Shown one piece after another: positions 1 to 7,315 of a DNA stretch of 30,573 nucleotides (the stretch's first letter is position 1; each line of letters begins with the position of its first letter). The position numbers and the translations under genes were made by a program. The stretch comes from an uncultured Candidatus Saccharibacteria bacterium (lineage in GTDB: Bacteria; Patescibacteriota; Saccharimonadia; Saccharimonadales; Saccharimonadaceae): NCBI GenBank assembly GCA_938041435.1, contig CALISR010000010.1, forward strand, positions 1 through 30,573, written 5' to 3'. The notes below the pieces were generated by a model that had not been told where the DNA came from, made no database searches, and saw only the letters and a program-made list of their open reading frames with translations.

Positions 1-14
1 CTCTTGCGCTGGGC

Positions 15-43
15 TGAAAACAGATTATTGCAATCTGTTTTCA
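15..43. terminator. Perfect 12-bp inverted repeat, probable terminator
   Basis: TGAAAACAGATT (15-26) and its exact reverse complement (32-43) flank a 5-nt loop. The arms place an A-run at the 5' side and a T-run at the 3' side, so the hairpin could terminate transcription in either direction. It most likely ends a gene lying left of the window. The following 80 bases hold no gene. Confidence 0.6.
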
Positions 44-125
44 CACTCCATCGGAGGGGTAGTGAGCGGGGATTAGGAATTACCAAATTCCAATAAATAA
101 TAAAAACACAAACTGTATATAAAAG

Positions 126-134
126 TGCTATAAT
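126..134 (+). promoter_or_regulatory. Extended -10 promoter of the cupin gene
   Basis: TGC followed by a perfect TATAAT (129-134) matches an extended -10 element. Transcription would start near 141, giving a leader of about 12 nt before the ATG at 153 and no Shine-Dalgarno sequence. No convincing -35 is visible, as expected for an extended -10. The same TGC-TATAAT core recurs at 17062-17070. Confidence 0.55.
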
Positions 135-152
135 ACCCATATTACAAATAAT

Positions 153-674
153 ATGACGGAACTAGCGCAACACATAGCAGCCCAGACGAATCTGGCGCAG
201 ATAGAATGTATTCTTCACCAGGCGGGCTACCACATCACTGGAACAGACAGTCAGCGGCCCTGGGGTGGGTTTGTCTGTATTGATCCAGCGCAGGCAGGGC
301 AGTTTGCGGTGGATTTCTTTGCGGCCTCGGGGGTAGAGACCAAGGATGAAGTCGATGCGCCGCTTAGCCCCAAGATTCTCTTTGTCCGGCCAGGGGCGCG
401 CCTGAGCTGGCAATATCATCATCGGCGGGCGGAGTTGTGGCGTTTTCTGACCGCTGGTGCATACTATTGCAACACGAGCGACGAGCTACCAGCCCAGCCA
501 ACACCAGCTCAGGCAGGTGATATCGTAAGGCTGGCGGCAGGGGAGCGTCACCGTGCTTGCGGTGATGCTCAGCACCCAACGATTATTGCTGAGCTCTGGC
601 AACACACCGACTCAGCGCACCCATCAACAGAGGATGATATTGTGCGGGTGGCGGATGATTATCAGCGTCAATAA
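153..674 (+). CDS. Stand-alone cupin, like the C-terminal domain of ManC (type II phosphomannose isomerase)
   Basis: This 173-residue soluble protein matches the cupin half of bifunctional mannose-6-phosphate isomerase/GDP-mannose pyrophosphorylase. It carries RPWG at residues 35-38 and a QYHHRRAELW stretch at 87-96, which resembles the metal-binding Q-x-H-x-H-R-x-E motif. It also has ERHRA near 131-135 and a closing EDDIVRVADDYQR, close to the family's usual C-terminus. The nucleotidyltransferase half is absent. In the family this domain interconverts fructose-6-P and mannose-6-P, but whether this single domain does so or acts on another sugar nucleotide is not decidable from sequence. It is monocistronic here and converges on the gtrA gene. 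There is no Shine-Dalgarno sequence, and an extended -10 lies 18 nt upstream of the ATG. Confidence 0.75.
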   Translation: MTELAQHIAAQTNLAQIECILHQAGYHITGTDSQRPWGGFVCIDPAQAGQFAVDFFAASGVETKDEVDAPLSPKILFVRPGARLSWQYHHRRAELWRFLTAGAYYCNTSDELPAQPTPAQAGDIVRLAAGERHRACGDAQHPTIIAELWQHTDSAHPSTEDDIVRVADDYQRQ

Positions 675-737
675 TAGGTATGAGCGTATAGTGAGTTTGT
701 AAATATACTGTTTAAAAACCGTATTTTTAGCGAAACA

Positions 738-1163
738 TTATCTCTCTGTTGTTCTAAAAACAACACGATCATACAAACAATAATTCCACACCAGCGATGC
801 ACCAGTAGCAATAATTTTTGCGAGCAGCAGCACAAGTGACTCAGCATGAATAACAGAGGCCAGGATAGGCGAAATGCAGAAAATAACCGCATTTTGCAGC
901 CCCCACAAACCCGCCAGAGTAACGACAACAAACAAGATCAGTTGCCGGCGCACATCACCCTGAGCGCGAAAAGTGTACGACTTATTAGCAAAAAAGCTAA
1001 AAATAAAGGCTAGGCCCGTTGACACCGTATTAGCGGCAAGCTTTGGCAGGCCAAGTGTGGTGATGAGTCCAAAGAGTAAGCCAATATCGATCGCTGTATT
1101 AATCCCACCAACGAGCGCAAACCGCAGCAATTTACCTCTGCTATTTGCGATGACGAGCCTCAC
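738..1163 (-). CDS. GtrA-family membrane protein
   Basis: GtrA-like proteins are small four-helix membrane proteins thought to flip or present polyprenyl-phosphate-linked sugars. Four hydrophobic segments are visible, with the family hallmarks FFANKSYTF after helix 2 and NYCLYDRVVF near the C-terminus. I chose the GTG at 1163 (141 aa). GAGGAG lies 4 nt before it, the length fits the family, and the overlap with the upstream glycosyltransferase shrinks to 23 bp. The ATG at 1232 would add 23 non-conserved residues and a 92-bp overlap. It is the last gene of the run sucC-sucD-GT2-gtrA, and its direct coupling to a GtrB-like GT2 supports a two-component sugar donor module. Confidence 0.85.
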   Translation of the reverse strand: MRLVIANSRGKLLRFALVGGINTAIDIGLLFGLITTLGLPKLAANTVSTGLAFIFSFFANKSYTFRAQGDVRRQLILFVVVTLAGLWGLQNAVIFCISPILASVIHAESLVLLLAKIIATGASLVWNYCLYDRVVFRTTER

Positions 1164-2088
1164 GATGCTCCTCAATGAGATAAGGTGGGCGCTGCTTCGT
1201 CTCGCTAAAAATTCGGGCGATGTATTCGCCAATAATGCCCAAACTCAGCAGCTGCACTCCACCAAGGAAGAGAATCACGGCCATGAGCGACGAATAGCCT
1301 GCACCAGTTGGTACACCAAACAGTGGTCGGATGAGCAGATAGAGGATGTAGATGGAGGCCAAGAAGGCGATGAGGAAGCCGAGCACGGCCGAGATGCGCA
1401 GTGGCGCGGTGGTAAAGCTCGTGATGCCGTCAATAGCGAGGTTAATGAGCGTGCGCGGACTTTGCTTGATGCTACCAGCAGCCCGTGGGTCGCGGTCGTA
1501 GAGAATCTCCTTCTTTTTGTAGCCCACCCAACTAAAGATCGCTTTGGTATTGCGCTGAGACTCGCGCAGTTGGGTGATGGCAGTGACGCAGCGTTTGCTC
1601 AGCAAGCGGAAGTCACCCGTGTCGATCTGAACAGGAATATGTGTCGTACTCTGGAGGAGGCGGTAGTACCAAGCGGCAGTTTTTTTCTTGAGCCAGGTCT
1701 CTCCCGAGCGGCTTCGGCGCCGCGCGTATACATCATCGTACCCCTGTTCCCATAGCTCGATCATCTGCGGGATGAGCTCTGGTGGGTCTTGCAAGTCGGC
1801 ATCAATTACCACGACAGCATCACCCGCGGCGTGGTCGAAACCAGCGAGCATAGCAGCTTCTTTACCAAAGTTGCGCGAGAGATTGAGGTAGGCAATGGCG
1901 GGGTTGTGTTGCTGCTCGATCTGGATGAGCTCGAGCGTGTGATCCTGGCTGCCATCATTAATAAATAAGAATTCGAACTGGTAGCGCCGGCGATCAACAC
2001 TGCGCTGCAGCGTCTCGAGCCGGGCAAACAGCTGTGGCAAAACAGCTGCTTCGTTGTAGGCAGGAATAAGAATGGTGATTGTTTTCAT
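1141..2088 (-). CDS. DPM/GtrB-like polyprenyl-phosphate glycosyltransferase (GT2)
   Basis: This protein transfers a sugar from a nucleotide donor to polyprenyl phosphate at the cytoplasmic membrane face. The 315 residues start with a GT-A fold: IPAYNEA at 8-14, FINDGS at 42-47, NFGKEAA at 73-79 and the metal-binding DADLQD at 96-101. After the conserved TGDFRLL (157-163) come two transmembrane helices (about 229-255 and 264-288), the ArnC/GtrB architecture. AAGG lies 5 nt before the ATG, and only 15 bp separate it from sucD. The downstream gtrA gene overlaps it, giving a classic GtrA-GtrB pair. The sugar cannot be read from sequence. Glucose is usual in Gtr systems. Confidence 0.88.
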   Translation of the reverse strand: MKTITILIPAYNEAAVLPQLFARLETLQRSVDRRRYQFEFLFINDGSQDHTLELIQIEQQHNPAIAYLNLSRNFGKEAAMLAGFDHAAGDAVVVIDADLQDPPELIPQMIELWEQGYDDVYARRRSRSGETWLKKKTAAWYYRLLQSTTHIPVQIDTGDFRLLSKRCVTAITQLRESQRNTKAIFSWVGYKKKEILYDRDPRAAGSIKQSPRTLINLAIDGITSFTTAPLRISAVLGFLIAFLASIYILYLLIRPLFGVPTGAGYSSLMAVILFLGGVQLLSLGIIGEYIARIFSETKQRPPYLIEEHREARHRK

Positions 2089-2103
2089 CGTAGCCTTATT
2101 GTA

Positions 2104-2976
2104 TCACTTATTGGTTGGTATGAGCGCGATGAGCGACTGGATGGACGAGGCCACCACTGTGCCACTGGCCTCGAGCCGTGCCGTCTTGGCCTGGGCCGAT
2201 TCCAGCTCATCTGTGCCAAGGATTGCCCCAGCATGGCCCATCTGTACTCCAGATGGTGCACTGTGGCCCGCAATGTAAGCATAGACTGGTTTGCTTATAT
2301 GACGCTTAATATAATCTGCCGCGGCAATCTCGCTCGTGCCGCCAATCTCACCGATCAGCACAATCTGCTCCACCGCCGCATCCTGCTCAAACAACTGCAA
2401 GCAATCGATAAAACTGCTGCCGCTAATCATATCACCGCCAATCCCAATCACATAGCGTTGGCCAATGCCTGCCTGAGTGAGGAGGCTCATTGCTTCGTAG
2501 GTGAGCGTGCCGCTGCGGCTGACGATGGCAGTGTGGCCTGGCATGGCGAGCGCGGCAGGAATGATGCCGAGGTTGTGCACGCCGGGGATGAGAACGCCAG
2601 GGCAGTTGGGGCCGATCAAAACAGAAGAACTGGTTGCCAGGCGTTGTTTTATATGCAACATATCGTGGACAGGCACGCCCTCGGTGATACAAATAATGAG
2701 TGGCACCTCTGCGTCGATTGCCTCCATAATCGCTGCCTTGGCATGAGCTGCTGGTACAAAAATGACGGAAATATCAACGGGCTGCTGCGCTTGAATCTCG
2801 CGAATCGTCCGGAAGACCGGCACGCCATGTACCGCTGTAACCGATTGGTTGGGTGATGTGCCACCAATGATATGTGTGCCACTTGCCAACATACGCTCGG
2901 TATGAAATGAGCCGTTTTTGCCCGTTATACCCTGGATGATAACATGCTTACTATGAAAGATATCAGGGGTCATCAT
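2104..2976 (-). CDS. sucD: Succinate-CoA ligase (ADP/GDP-forming), alpha subunit
   Basis: SucD binds CoA and carries the phosphohistidine of succinyl-CoA synthetase, which couples succinyl-CoA cleavage to NTP formation. The 290 residues follow the family end to end: GITGKNGSFHTE near the N-terminus (CoA-binding Rossmann domain), IGPNCPGV, SRSGTLTYE, then MGHAGAI near residue 250 with the catalytic His. A small variation is GGDMISGSSFID where most relatives have GGDPIPGSNFID. The ATG at 2976 overlaps the TGA of sucC in an ATGA junction, with GGAGGAGG 5 nt upstream inside sucC. The stoichiometric coupling fits an alpha2beta2 or alpha-beta enzyme. No other TCA-cycle gene lies in the window. Confidence 0.95.
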   Translation of the reverse strand: MMTPDIFHSKHVIIQGITGKNGSFHTERMLASGTHIIGGTSPNQSVTAVHGVPVFRTIREIQAQQPVDISVIFVPAAHAKAAIMEAIDAEVPLIICITEGVPVHDMLHIKQRLATSSSVLIGPNCPGVLIPGVHNLGIIPAALAMPGHTAIVSRSGTLTYEAMSLLTQAGIGQRYVIGIGGDMISGSSFIDCLQLFEQDAAVEQIVLIGEIGGTSEIAAADYIKRHISKPVYAYIAGHSAPSGVQMGHAGAILGTDELESAQAKTARLEASGTVVASSIQSLIALIPTNK

Positions 2977-4022
2977 ACAGCCTCCTCCAGGATCTGAGAG
3001 AGGTTATCATAGAGTGGAATGTGCTCGCGGGTAAGGAGCGCCTTGGCTTCGGCTTCGCGGTTACCCGTTAGGCGGACAGCGAGTGGCGGGAGGTCAGGTA
3101 GCTGCTGCTTGGCACTAATGATGGCTGCCGCTACGTCGTCGCAGCGCACAATACCACCAAAGATATTAATAATGATGAGCGCCACGGCAGGGAAGCGGGC
3201 GATCTGCGTGAAACTAGCCAGGATCTTCTCTGGAGTGGCTGTGCCGCCAATGTCAAGAAAATTAGCCGGCTGCACGCCGCGGGCAGTCACCGCATCAACG
3301 GTCGCCATTGCCAGGCCTGCGCCGTTGGCAATCGTCGCAACCGTCCCATTATGGTCGAGCGTGACAAAATTATGATCCTCCAGGGCTGCTTCGTGCCACT
3401 GCGGGTGGCGAAACAGCGCCGCATCGTCAATCGTCATCTTTGCATCGCCAGCGATGAGCTGGCCATTTGTCGTCACAACGAGTGGGTTAATTTCGAGTAA
3501 TAGACAATCGTTGTCAATAAAACAACGCAAACAATTCGCCACCATATCCTCAAGCGCAAAGGCTTGCTCTGGTAGCGACAGATACTCCGCCAGTGCTTCG
3601 GCTACAGTATGAACTGTTTGCGGTGTAATGGCCTGGCGAAAGAACGCTGCACGATCGTGTTCTTCCACATCAATGCCACCACTCGTGTGGGCGAGTAGCT
3701 CGATGGATGAGTGCTCACGGTTGATTGTGAGCGAAATGTAACACTCGCGGGCGATAGAGAGAACTTCCTCGGCAAGGAGCTTCGTGGGGGTGTAGCCACC
3801 GATATCGAGAGCAAAGAGACGCTGAATGGTTGGCGCAACTGCGGATTGCTCGCGGACGATCACCACACCGCCTGCCTTGCCACGGCCACCGATCGGAACT
3901 TGTGATTTGAGAACAATGGGGGCAGTAGGCGCCACCGTTGCAGATTCTACAACAGTACTCTGCGGTACTGCCACACCAGCCTCGGCCAAGCATTGCTTGG
4001 CTTGGTATTCAAGAAGACGCAT
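2973..4022 (-). CDS. sucC: Succinate-CoA ligase, beta subunit
   Basis: SucC supplies the ATP-grasp domain and the NTP/succinate sites. The protein opens with MRLLEYQAKQ, the usual SucC N-terminus, so I start at the ATG at 4022 (349 aa) rather than at 4040. Visible landmarks are GGRGKAGGV in the ATP-grasp lid, EINPLV with its metal-binding acidic residues, NGAGLAMATVD, NFLDIGG and NIFGGIVRCD. It is about 40 residues shorter than E. coli SucC, with loss spread over the ATP-grasp part. There is no Shine-Dalgarno sequence, and a TACAAT box ends 7 nt before this ATG, suggesting a leaderless mRNA. It heads the operon sucC-sucD-GT2-gtrA. Confidence 0.94.
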   Translation of the reverse strand: MRLLEYQAKQCLAEAGVAVPQSTVVESATVAPTAPIVLKSQVPIGGRGKAGGVVIVREQSAVAPTIQRLFALDIGGYTPTKLLAEEVLSIARECYISLTINREHSSIELLAHTSGGIDVEEHDRAAFFRQAITPQTVHTVAEALAEYLSLPEQAFALEDMVANCLRCFIDNDCLLLEINPLVVTTNGQLIAGDAKMTIDDAALFRHPQWHEAALEDHNFVTLDHNGTVATIANGAGLAMATVDAVTARGVQPANFLDIGGTATPEKILASFTQIARFPAVALIIINIFGGIVRCDDVAAAIISAKQQLPDLPPLAVRLTGNREAEAKALLTREHIPLYDNLSQILEEAV

Positions 4023-4029
4023 AGGTATT

Positions 4030-4057
4030 ATTGTACGCATAGATGGCGAATATGCAA
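4030..4057 (-). promoter_or_regulatory. Putative leaderless promoter of sucC
   Basis: On the minus strand TTGCAT (4057-4052) and TACAAT (4035-4030) are separated by 16 nt, and the ATG at 4022 follows the -10 after 7 nt. A start site 7 nt below the -10 would be the A of the ATG. It lies upstream of the chosen sucC start, which supports choosing 4022 over 4040. Confidence 0.5.
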
Positions 4058-4132
4058 AATGATTGCACGCGTAACAGGGGTGAGGCGGAGTAGGTTAATT
4101 GCATACGAATAGAATATGGTGTACTTCTTTCG

Positions 4133-4219
4133 TATAATAACTGCACCGAAAATGTTCCGGCCAGATCCTATATAGTGCTTTTCCGCTTGCTGGGTTACTG
4201 GCCTCCATATATTTTCTTG
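4133..4219 (+). ncRNA. Candidate small structured RNA in the sucC/GT2 intergenic region
   Basis: A perfect TATAAT (4133-4138) is followed about 10 nt later by nested inverted repeats. GAAAAT (4148-4153) pairs with ATTTTC (4211-4216). GGCCAG (4159-4164) pairs with CTGGCC (4198-4203). Just inside, ATCC (4165-4168) can pair with GGGT (4192-4195) using one G-U pair, leaving a 2-nt bulge. A transcript starting near 4145 would fold into one 70-nt hairpin ending in a U-rich tail. There is no -35 match and no known RNA family that I recognise. It could equally be a processed operon boundary. The rest of the 4023-4289 gap shows only the sucC promoter. Confidence 0.3.
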
Positions 4220-4289
4220 TACAGTTATCATACGAGAGCTAGTCTTTAAAATTCACTTCTTTGGCGCTGACCCGTCATCTCAAGCCGAG

Positions 4290-5315
4290 CTATTTACCAG
4301 TAAAAAATTTCCGGAATTTGAGCAAGCCTGTCTGGTTGGGTAGTGGCCCGTTGTGGATAATACTACGGATATAATCGACCGACACCTTGCGCTGCCGCTG
4401 GATGGCAAAGCGCTGCCGATAGGCCGCTGGCTGGCGGACAACAGAGGCGAGCATACCACGCAGTGCTGGCCAACCATTGCCATGGCGCAGTGCACTCAAG
4501 AATATCAGCCAATAGGTGAGGCAAAAGCGCACGCCAATCGACCAAAATAGCCGCCCTGGCACATTCTTGATAAAAATCAGCGGCAAGTTCTTAAAGGTAT
4601 TGTATACCGCGAGCCCTGGAACTTTGCTACTGCTGGCACCAACCTTGTGGTATGCGACGGCGTGCGGCGTGAAGCGCACCGTCCAGCCTGCTAGCTGCGT
4701 GCGAAAACTGAGGTCGACATCTTCGTAGTACATGAAGAATGCTTCGTCAAAAAGGTCAACAGTGTCGAACAGTGCCGTGCGATAGACTGCTCCACCACCC
4801 GTTGCACCAAACACTGCTCCGGCCTCTGTTGGCGCATGGCTAATTGGCTCATCACGGTGGCGTGGGCCAGGCAAACCCCAGGTGGTGTAGAAGTCGCCCG
4901 AGCTATCGATGGTTGTTCCATCGCGACGAGCGAGTAGCCCAGTGGCAATACCACAGTGCGGATGAGCTCGTAGCTCGTCCACCAAGGCTTGGCACCAGTG
5001 TGTGTTGGCGACTGCGTCGGGGTTAAGCACACCAACAAAGCGAAATTGCTGCTTCTGTGCGTAGCGCAGGCCTGTATTAATACCACCAGCGAAGCCGAGG
5101 TTGTGCTGATTCTCAATGATGACGAGACTGAGCGCAGGGTGTTTAGCTTGATATGAGCGGAAGCGTGCCACCGAGTCATCATGCGAGTCGTTATCGACCA
5201 CGATGATGGTCGGCACCAGCGTCTGCTGCGCCAATGAATCGATGCATTCTAGAGCATCATCGGCGCCGTTCCAGTTAAGAACTATGATTGCAAGATTGTT
5301 TTTTACCACGGTCAT
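4290..5315 (-). CDS. WbbL-like glycosyltransferase family 2 protein
   Basis: A 341-residue GT-A glycosyltransferase of the rhamnosyltransferase/WbbL type. Motifs: IVLNWNG (11-17), VVDNDS (39-44), NLGFAGGIN (72-80), the nucleotide/metal site LNPDA (97-101), GATGGGAVYR (170-179) and YYEDVDLS (196-203). A hydrophobic stretch near 256-276 may tether it to the membrane. The family transfers sugars, often dTDP-rhamnose, onto lipid-linked acceptors, and a complete rhamnose pathway lies downstream in this window. The ATG at 5315 directly abuts a TATAAT box. If that box is the promoter, translation starts at the GTG at 5309, 6 nt after it. It stands alone, about 270 bp from sucC, and is divergent from the exporter operon. 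Confidence 0.85.
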   Translation of the reverse strand: MTVVKNNLAIIVLNWNGADDALECIDSLAQQTLVPTIIVVDNDSHDDSVARFRSYQAKHPALSLVIIENQHNLGFAGGINTGLRYAQKQQFRFVGVLNPDAVANTHWCQALVDELRAHPHCGIATGLLARRDGTTIDSSGDFYTTWGLPGPRHRDEPISHAPTEAGAVFGATGGGAVYRTALFDTVDLFDEAFFMYYEDVDLSFRTQLAGWTVRFTPHAVAYHKVGASSSKVPGLAVYNTFKNLPLIFIKNVPGRLFWSIGVRFCLTYWLIFLSALRHGNGWPALRGMLASVVRQPAAYRQRFAIQRQRKVSVDYIRSIIHNGPLPNQTGLLKFRKFFTGK

Positions 5316-5325
5316 ATTATATAAT
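5296..5325. promoter_or_regulatory. Divergent promoters sharing one palindromic -10 element
   Basis: ATTATATAAT (5316-5325) is its own reverse complement, so both strands carry a perfect TATAAT. On the plus strand it sits at 5320-5325 with TTGTTT (5296-5301) 18 nt upstream, 13 nt before the ATG of wzm. On the minus strand it sits at 5321-5316, 6 nt before an in-frame GTG (5309) of the GT2 gene. The minus-strand -35 is poor. The two transcription directions would compete for the same DNA. Confidence 0.5.
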
Positions 5326-5338
5326 GGCCAGAGAAACT

Positions 5339-6148
5339 ATGAAAGTAACAAATCTTTTGCAACGAAAAAACCGCATCTTGCTGCGCGAGTTAGTCGTAAC
5401 GGACTTCAAGCTACGCTACCAGGGATCGGTGCTGGGCTATTTGTGGTCAATCCTCAAGCCGATATTTTTGTTTATTATTTTGTATATCGTGTTCGATAAA
5501 TTCCTTGGCCTTGGTAAGCAAGTCGAGCACTATCCGGTGTATCTTTTGGTGGGAATTGTGCTATGGAACTTCTTTAGTGAGGCGACGGTGCAAGGGCTGC
5601 AGTCGATCGTCTCGCGCGGCGACCTCATCCGCAAGATCAACTTCCCCAAATACATTATCGTTATCTCAGGTACAATCTCGGCCTTTATTAACCTTGCCAT
5701 CAATATGGTGGTGATTTTAGGTTTTTGTTTGGTTAATGGCGTACAGTGGTCGCTTGAGGGATTGTTGGTTATTCCACTCATCCTCGAGCTCTATGTACTT
5801 TCCTTGGCGGTGGCATTTTTCCTCGCGACGATTAATGTGAAATACCGCGATATTGGCTACCTATGGGAGATCTTTATGCAGGCTGCCTTCTATGCCACGC
5901 CGGTTATTTATCCTCTGCAGATGGTAATGGAGCGCATGCCAGCTGCTGCGCCATATCTCATGCTCAACCCAGCAGCCCAGATCATCCAAGACGTCCGTCA
6001 AGTGCTCGTAACACCCCAGACTATCCAGCTCTACGATCTTGTTTCTTTCCCGTGGGTGCTCATTCCATTTATTTCGATTATCATTATCATTCTGTTGGCG
6101 GTGTTTTATTTCCGGCGCAACCAACAGTATTTTGCGGAGAGTATCTAG
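5339..6148 (+). CDS. wzm: ABC-2 type polysaccharide exporter permease
   Basis: This is the membrane subunit of an ABC transporter that exports lipid-linked O-antigen, teichoic acid or similar polysaccharide. The protein has 269 residues from the ATG at 5339 (MKVTNLLQRK), a typical Wzm/TagG length. It opens with an amphipathic segment and the family signature LKLRYQGS-like TDFKLRYQGSVLGYLWSILKP (21-41 in part). It has six hydrophobic helices, a conserved RGDLIRKINFPKY cytoplasmic stretch (93-105) that contacts the ATPase, and a late helix-rich C-terminus. An upstream in-frame ATG at 5324 lies inside the -10 box, so it is an unlikely start. It is directly followed by wzt with no spacing. Confidence 0.92.
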   Translation: MKVTNLLQRKNRILLRELVVTDFKLRYQGSVLGYLWSILKPIFLFIILYIVFDKFLGLGKQVEHYPVYLLVGIVLWNFFSEATVQGLQSIVSRGDLIRKINFPKYIIVISGTISAFINLAINMVVILGFCLVNGVQWSLEGLLVIPLILELYVLSLAVAFFLATINVKYRDIGYLWEIFMQAAFYATPVIYPLQMVMERMPAAAPYLMLNPAAQIIQDVRQVLVTPQTIQLYDLVSFPWVLIPFISIIIIILLAVFYFRRNQQYFAESI

Positions 6149-7309
6149 ATGGCGCAACCAATCGTTGTTATCAATAACCTCACGAAGTCCTTCAAGATCC
6201 CGCTGGAGGCGAGTTCGGGCATCAAGCAAAAGCTCATTAACCTCCTCAAGGGGCGCAAAGGGTATCGGGTCTTTACTCCGCTTAAAGATATCGATTTTAC
6301 CATTAACGAGGGAGATTTCTTTGGTATTGTTGGGCGCAATGGCTCGGGCAAGAGCACACTGCTCAAGACAATTGCCGGCATCTACACCCCCAATAGCGGG
6401 AGCGTCGAGGTGGGTGGCTCGCTGGTGCCGTTTATCGAGCTGGGTGTTGGCTTTAACCCAGAGCTCACTGGCCGCGAGAATGTCTTTCTCAACGGTGCAT
6501 TGCTGGGCTTTAGTCATGACGAGATGGAAGCAATGTATGACAAAATCGTCGACTTTGCTGAGCTGGGCGACTTTATGGAAGAACGGCTCAAGAATTATTC
6601 TAGTGGGATGCAGGTACGCCTGGCTTTCTCCATTGCCATCCGTGCCCATGCCGATATCTTGCTGCTAGATGAAGTTTTGGCAGTAGGGGACGAAGCCTTC
6701 CAAAAGAAATGCTACGCTTATTTCGATAAGCTCAAGCGTGAAAAGCGCACCGTTATCCTCGTCACGCACGATATGTCTGCGGTGGAGCGCTTTTGCAACA
6801 AGGCGGTATTTATTGAGGATGGGAAGGTGAAGATGATCGGCAAGCCATACCGCATCGCCGCCGCCTATAGCCGGAGCAACATTAAGAGCTATAACGAGTC
6901 AGAAGGGCTAGACGAGCAAATATCAGATGACTTCGACATCACCCTGCGCGGGAGCGATGGCAATGAGCAGACGGTGTATGAGTATAACGAAACTATGACA
7001 GTGGAGCTAGAATGGCAGCAAACAGGGGTCAAGCATGTTGGTGTGGCAATCTTCCGCGAGAATGGCGAGTATGTCTATGGCCCCAACACGTACCAAGAAA
7101 AGGTGAAGATTGCTGGCAAGAATCGCGCGACCTACACTGTGCAGCTCAACCTCAACGAGGGGAGTTATTTCATCAAGGCTGGCTTGATGGGGGCGGACGA
7201 TACCAAGACAATCGCCTTTACTGAGGAGGGGCCGCACTTCTCGGTGCAACGTGATTATGATCATGGCCGGTGGGGCGGTGTTACCAAGCTCAAGCATACC
7301 TGGAAATAG
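6149..7309 (+). CDS. wzt: Polysaccharide exporter ATPase with C-terminal substrate-binding domain
   Basis: The 386-residue ATPase partner of the preceding permease. Walker A is GRNGSGKST (62-70), the ABC signature is YSSGM (150-154), Walker B is DILLLDE (169-175) and the H-loop is His207. After about residue 260 a beta-rich extension follows. In Wzt/TagH-type proteins this domain recognises the non-reducing end of the finished glycan and so sets export specificity. Its presence means that chain termination or capping is likely to be read before export. The ATG immediately follows the wzm stop codon, so the two are translationally coupled. The downstream GT2 starts 6 nt after its stop, placing glycan synthesis in the same operon. 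Confidence 0.94.
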   Translation: MAQPIVVINNLTKSFKIPLEASSGIKQKLINLLKGRKGYRVFTPLKDIDFTINEGDFFGIVGRNGSGKSTLLKTIAGIYTPNSGSVEVGGSLVPFIELGVGFNPELTGRENVFLNGALLGFSHDEMEAMYDKIVDFAELGDFMEERLKNYSSGMQVRLAFSIAIRAHADILLLDEVLAVGDEAFQKKCYAYFDKLKREKRTVILVTHDMSAVERFCNKAVFIEDGKVKMIGKPYRIAAAYSRSNIKSYNESEGLDEQISDDFDITLRGSDGNEQTVYEYNETMTVELEWQQTGVKHVGVAIFRENGEYVYGPNTYQEKVKIAGKNRATYTVQLNLNEGSYFIKAGLMGADDTKTIAFTEEGPHFSVQRDYDHGRWGGVTKLKHTWK

Positions 7310-7315
7310 GGAGAA

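Noticed and set aside
973..1755. 260-codon open frame on the plus strand
   Set aside because: It lies opposite the DPM-like glycosyltransferase and gtrA, has no family features and consists of shadow codons.
2233..2856. 207-codon open frame on the plus strand
   Set aside because: It is antisense to sucD, whose motifs are intact; the product resembles no family.
5861..6649. 262-codon open frame on the minus strand
   Set aside because: It is antisense to wzm and wzt, which have full catalytic motifs; no recognisable domain in the antisense frame.
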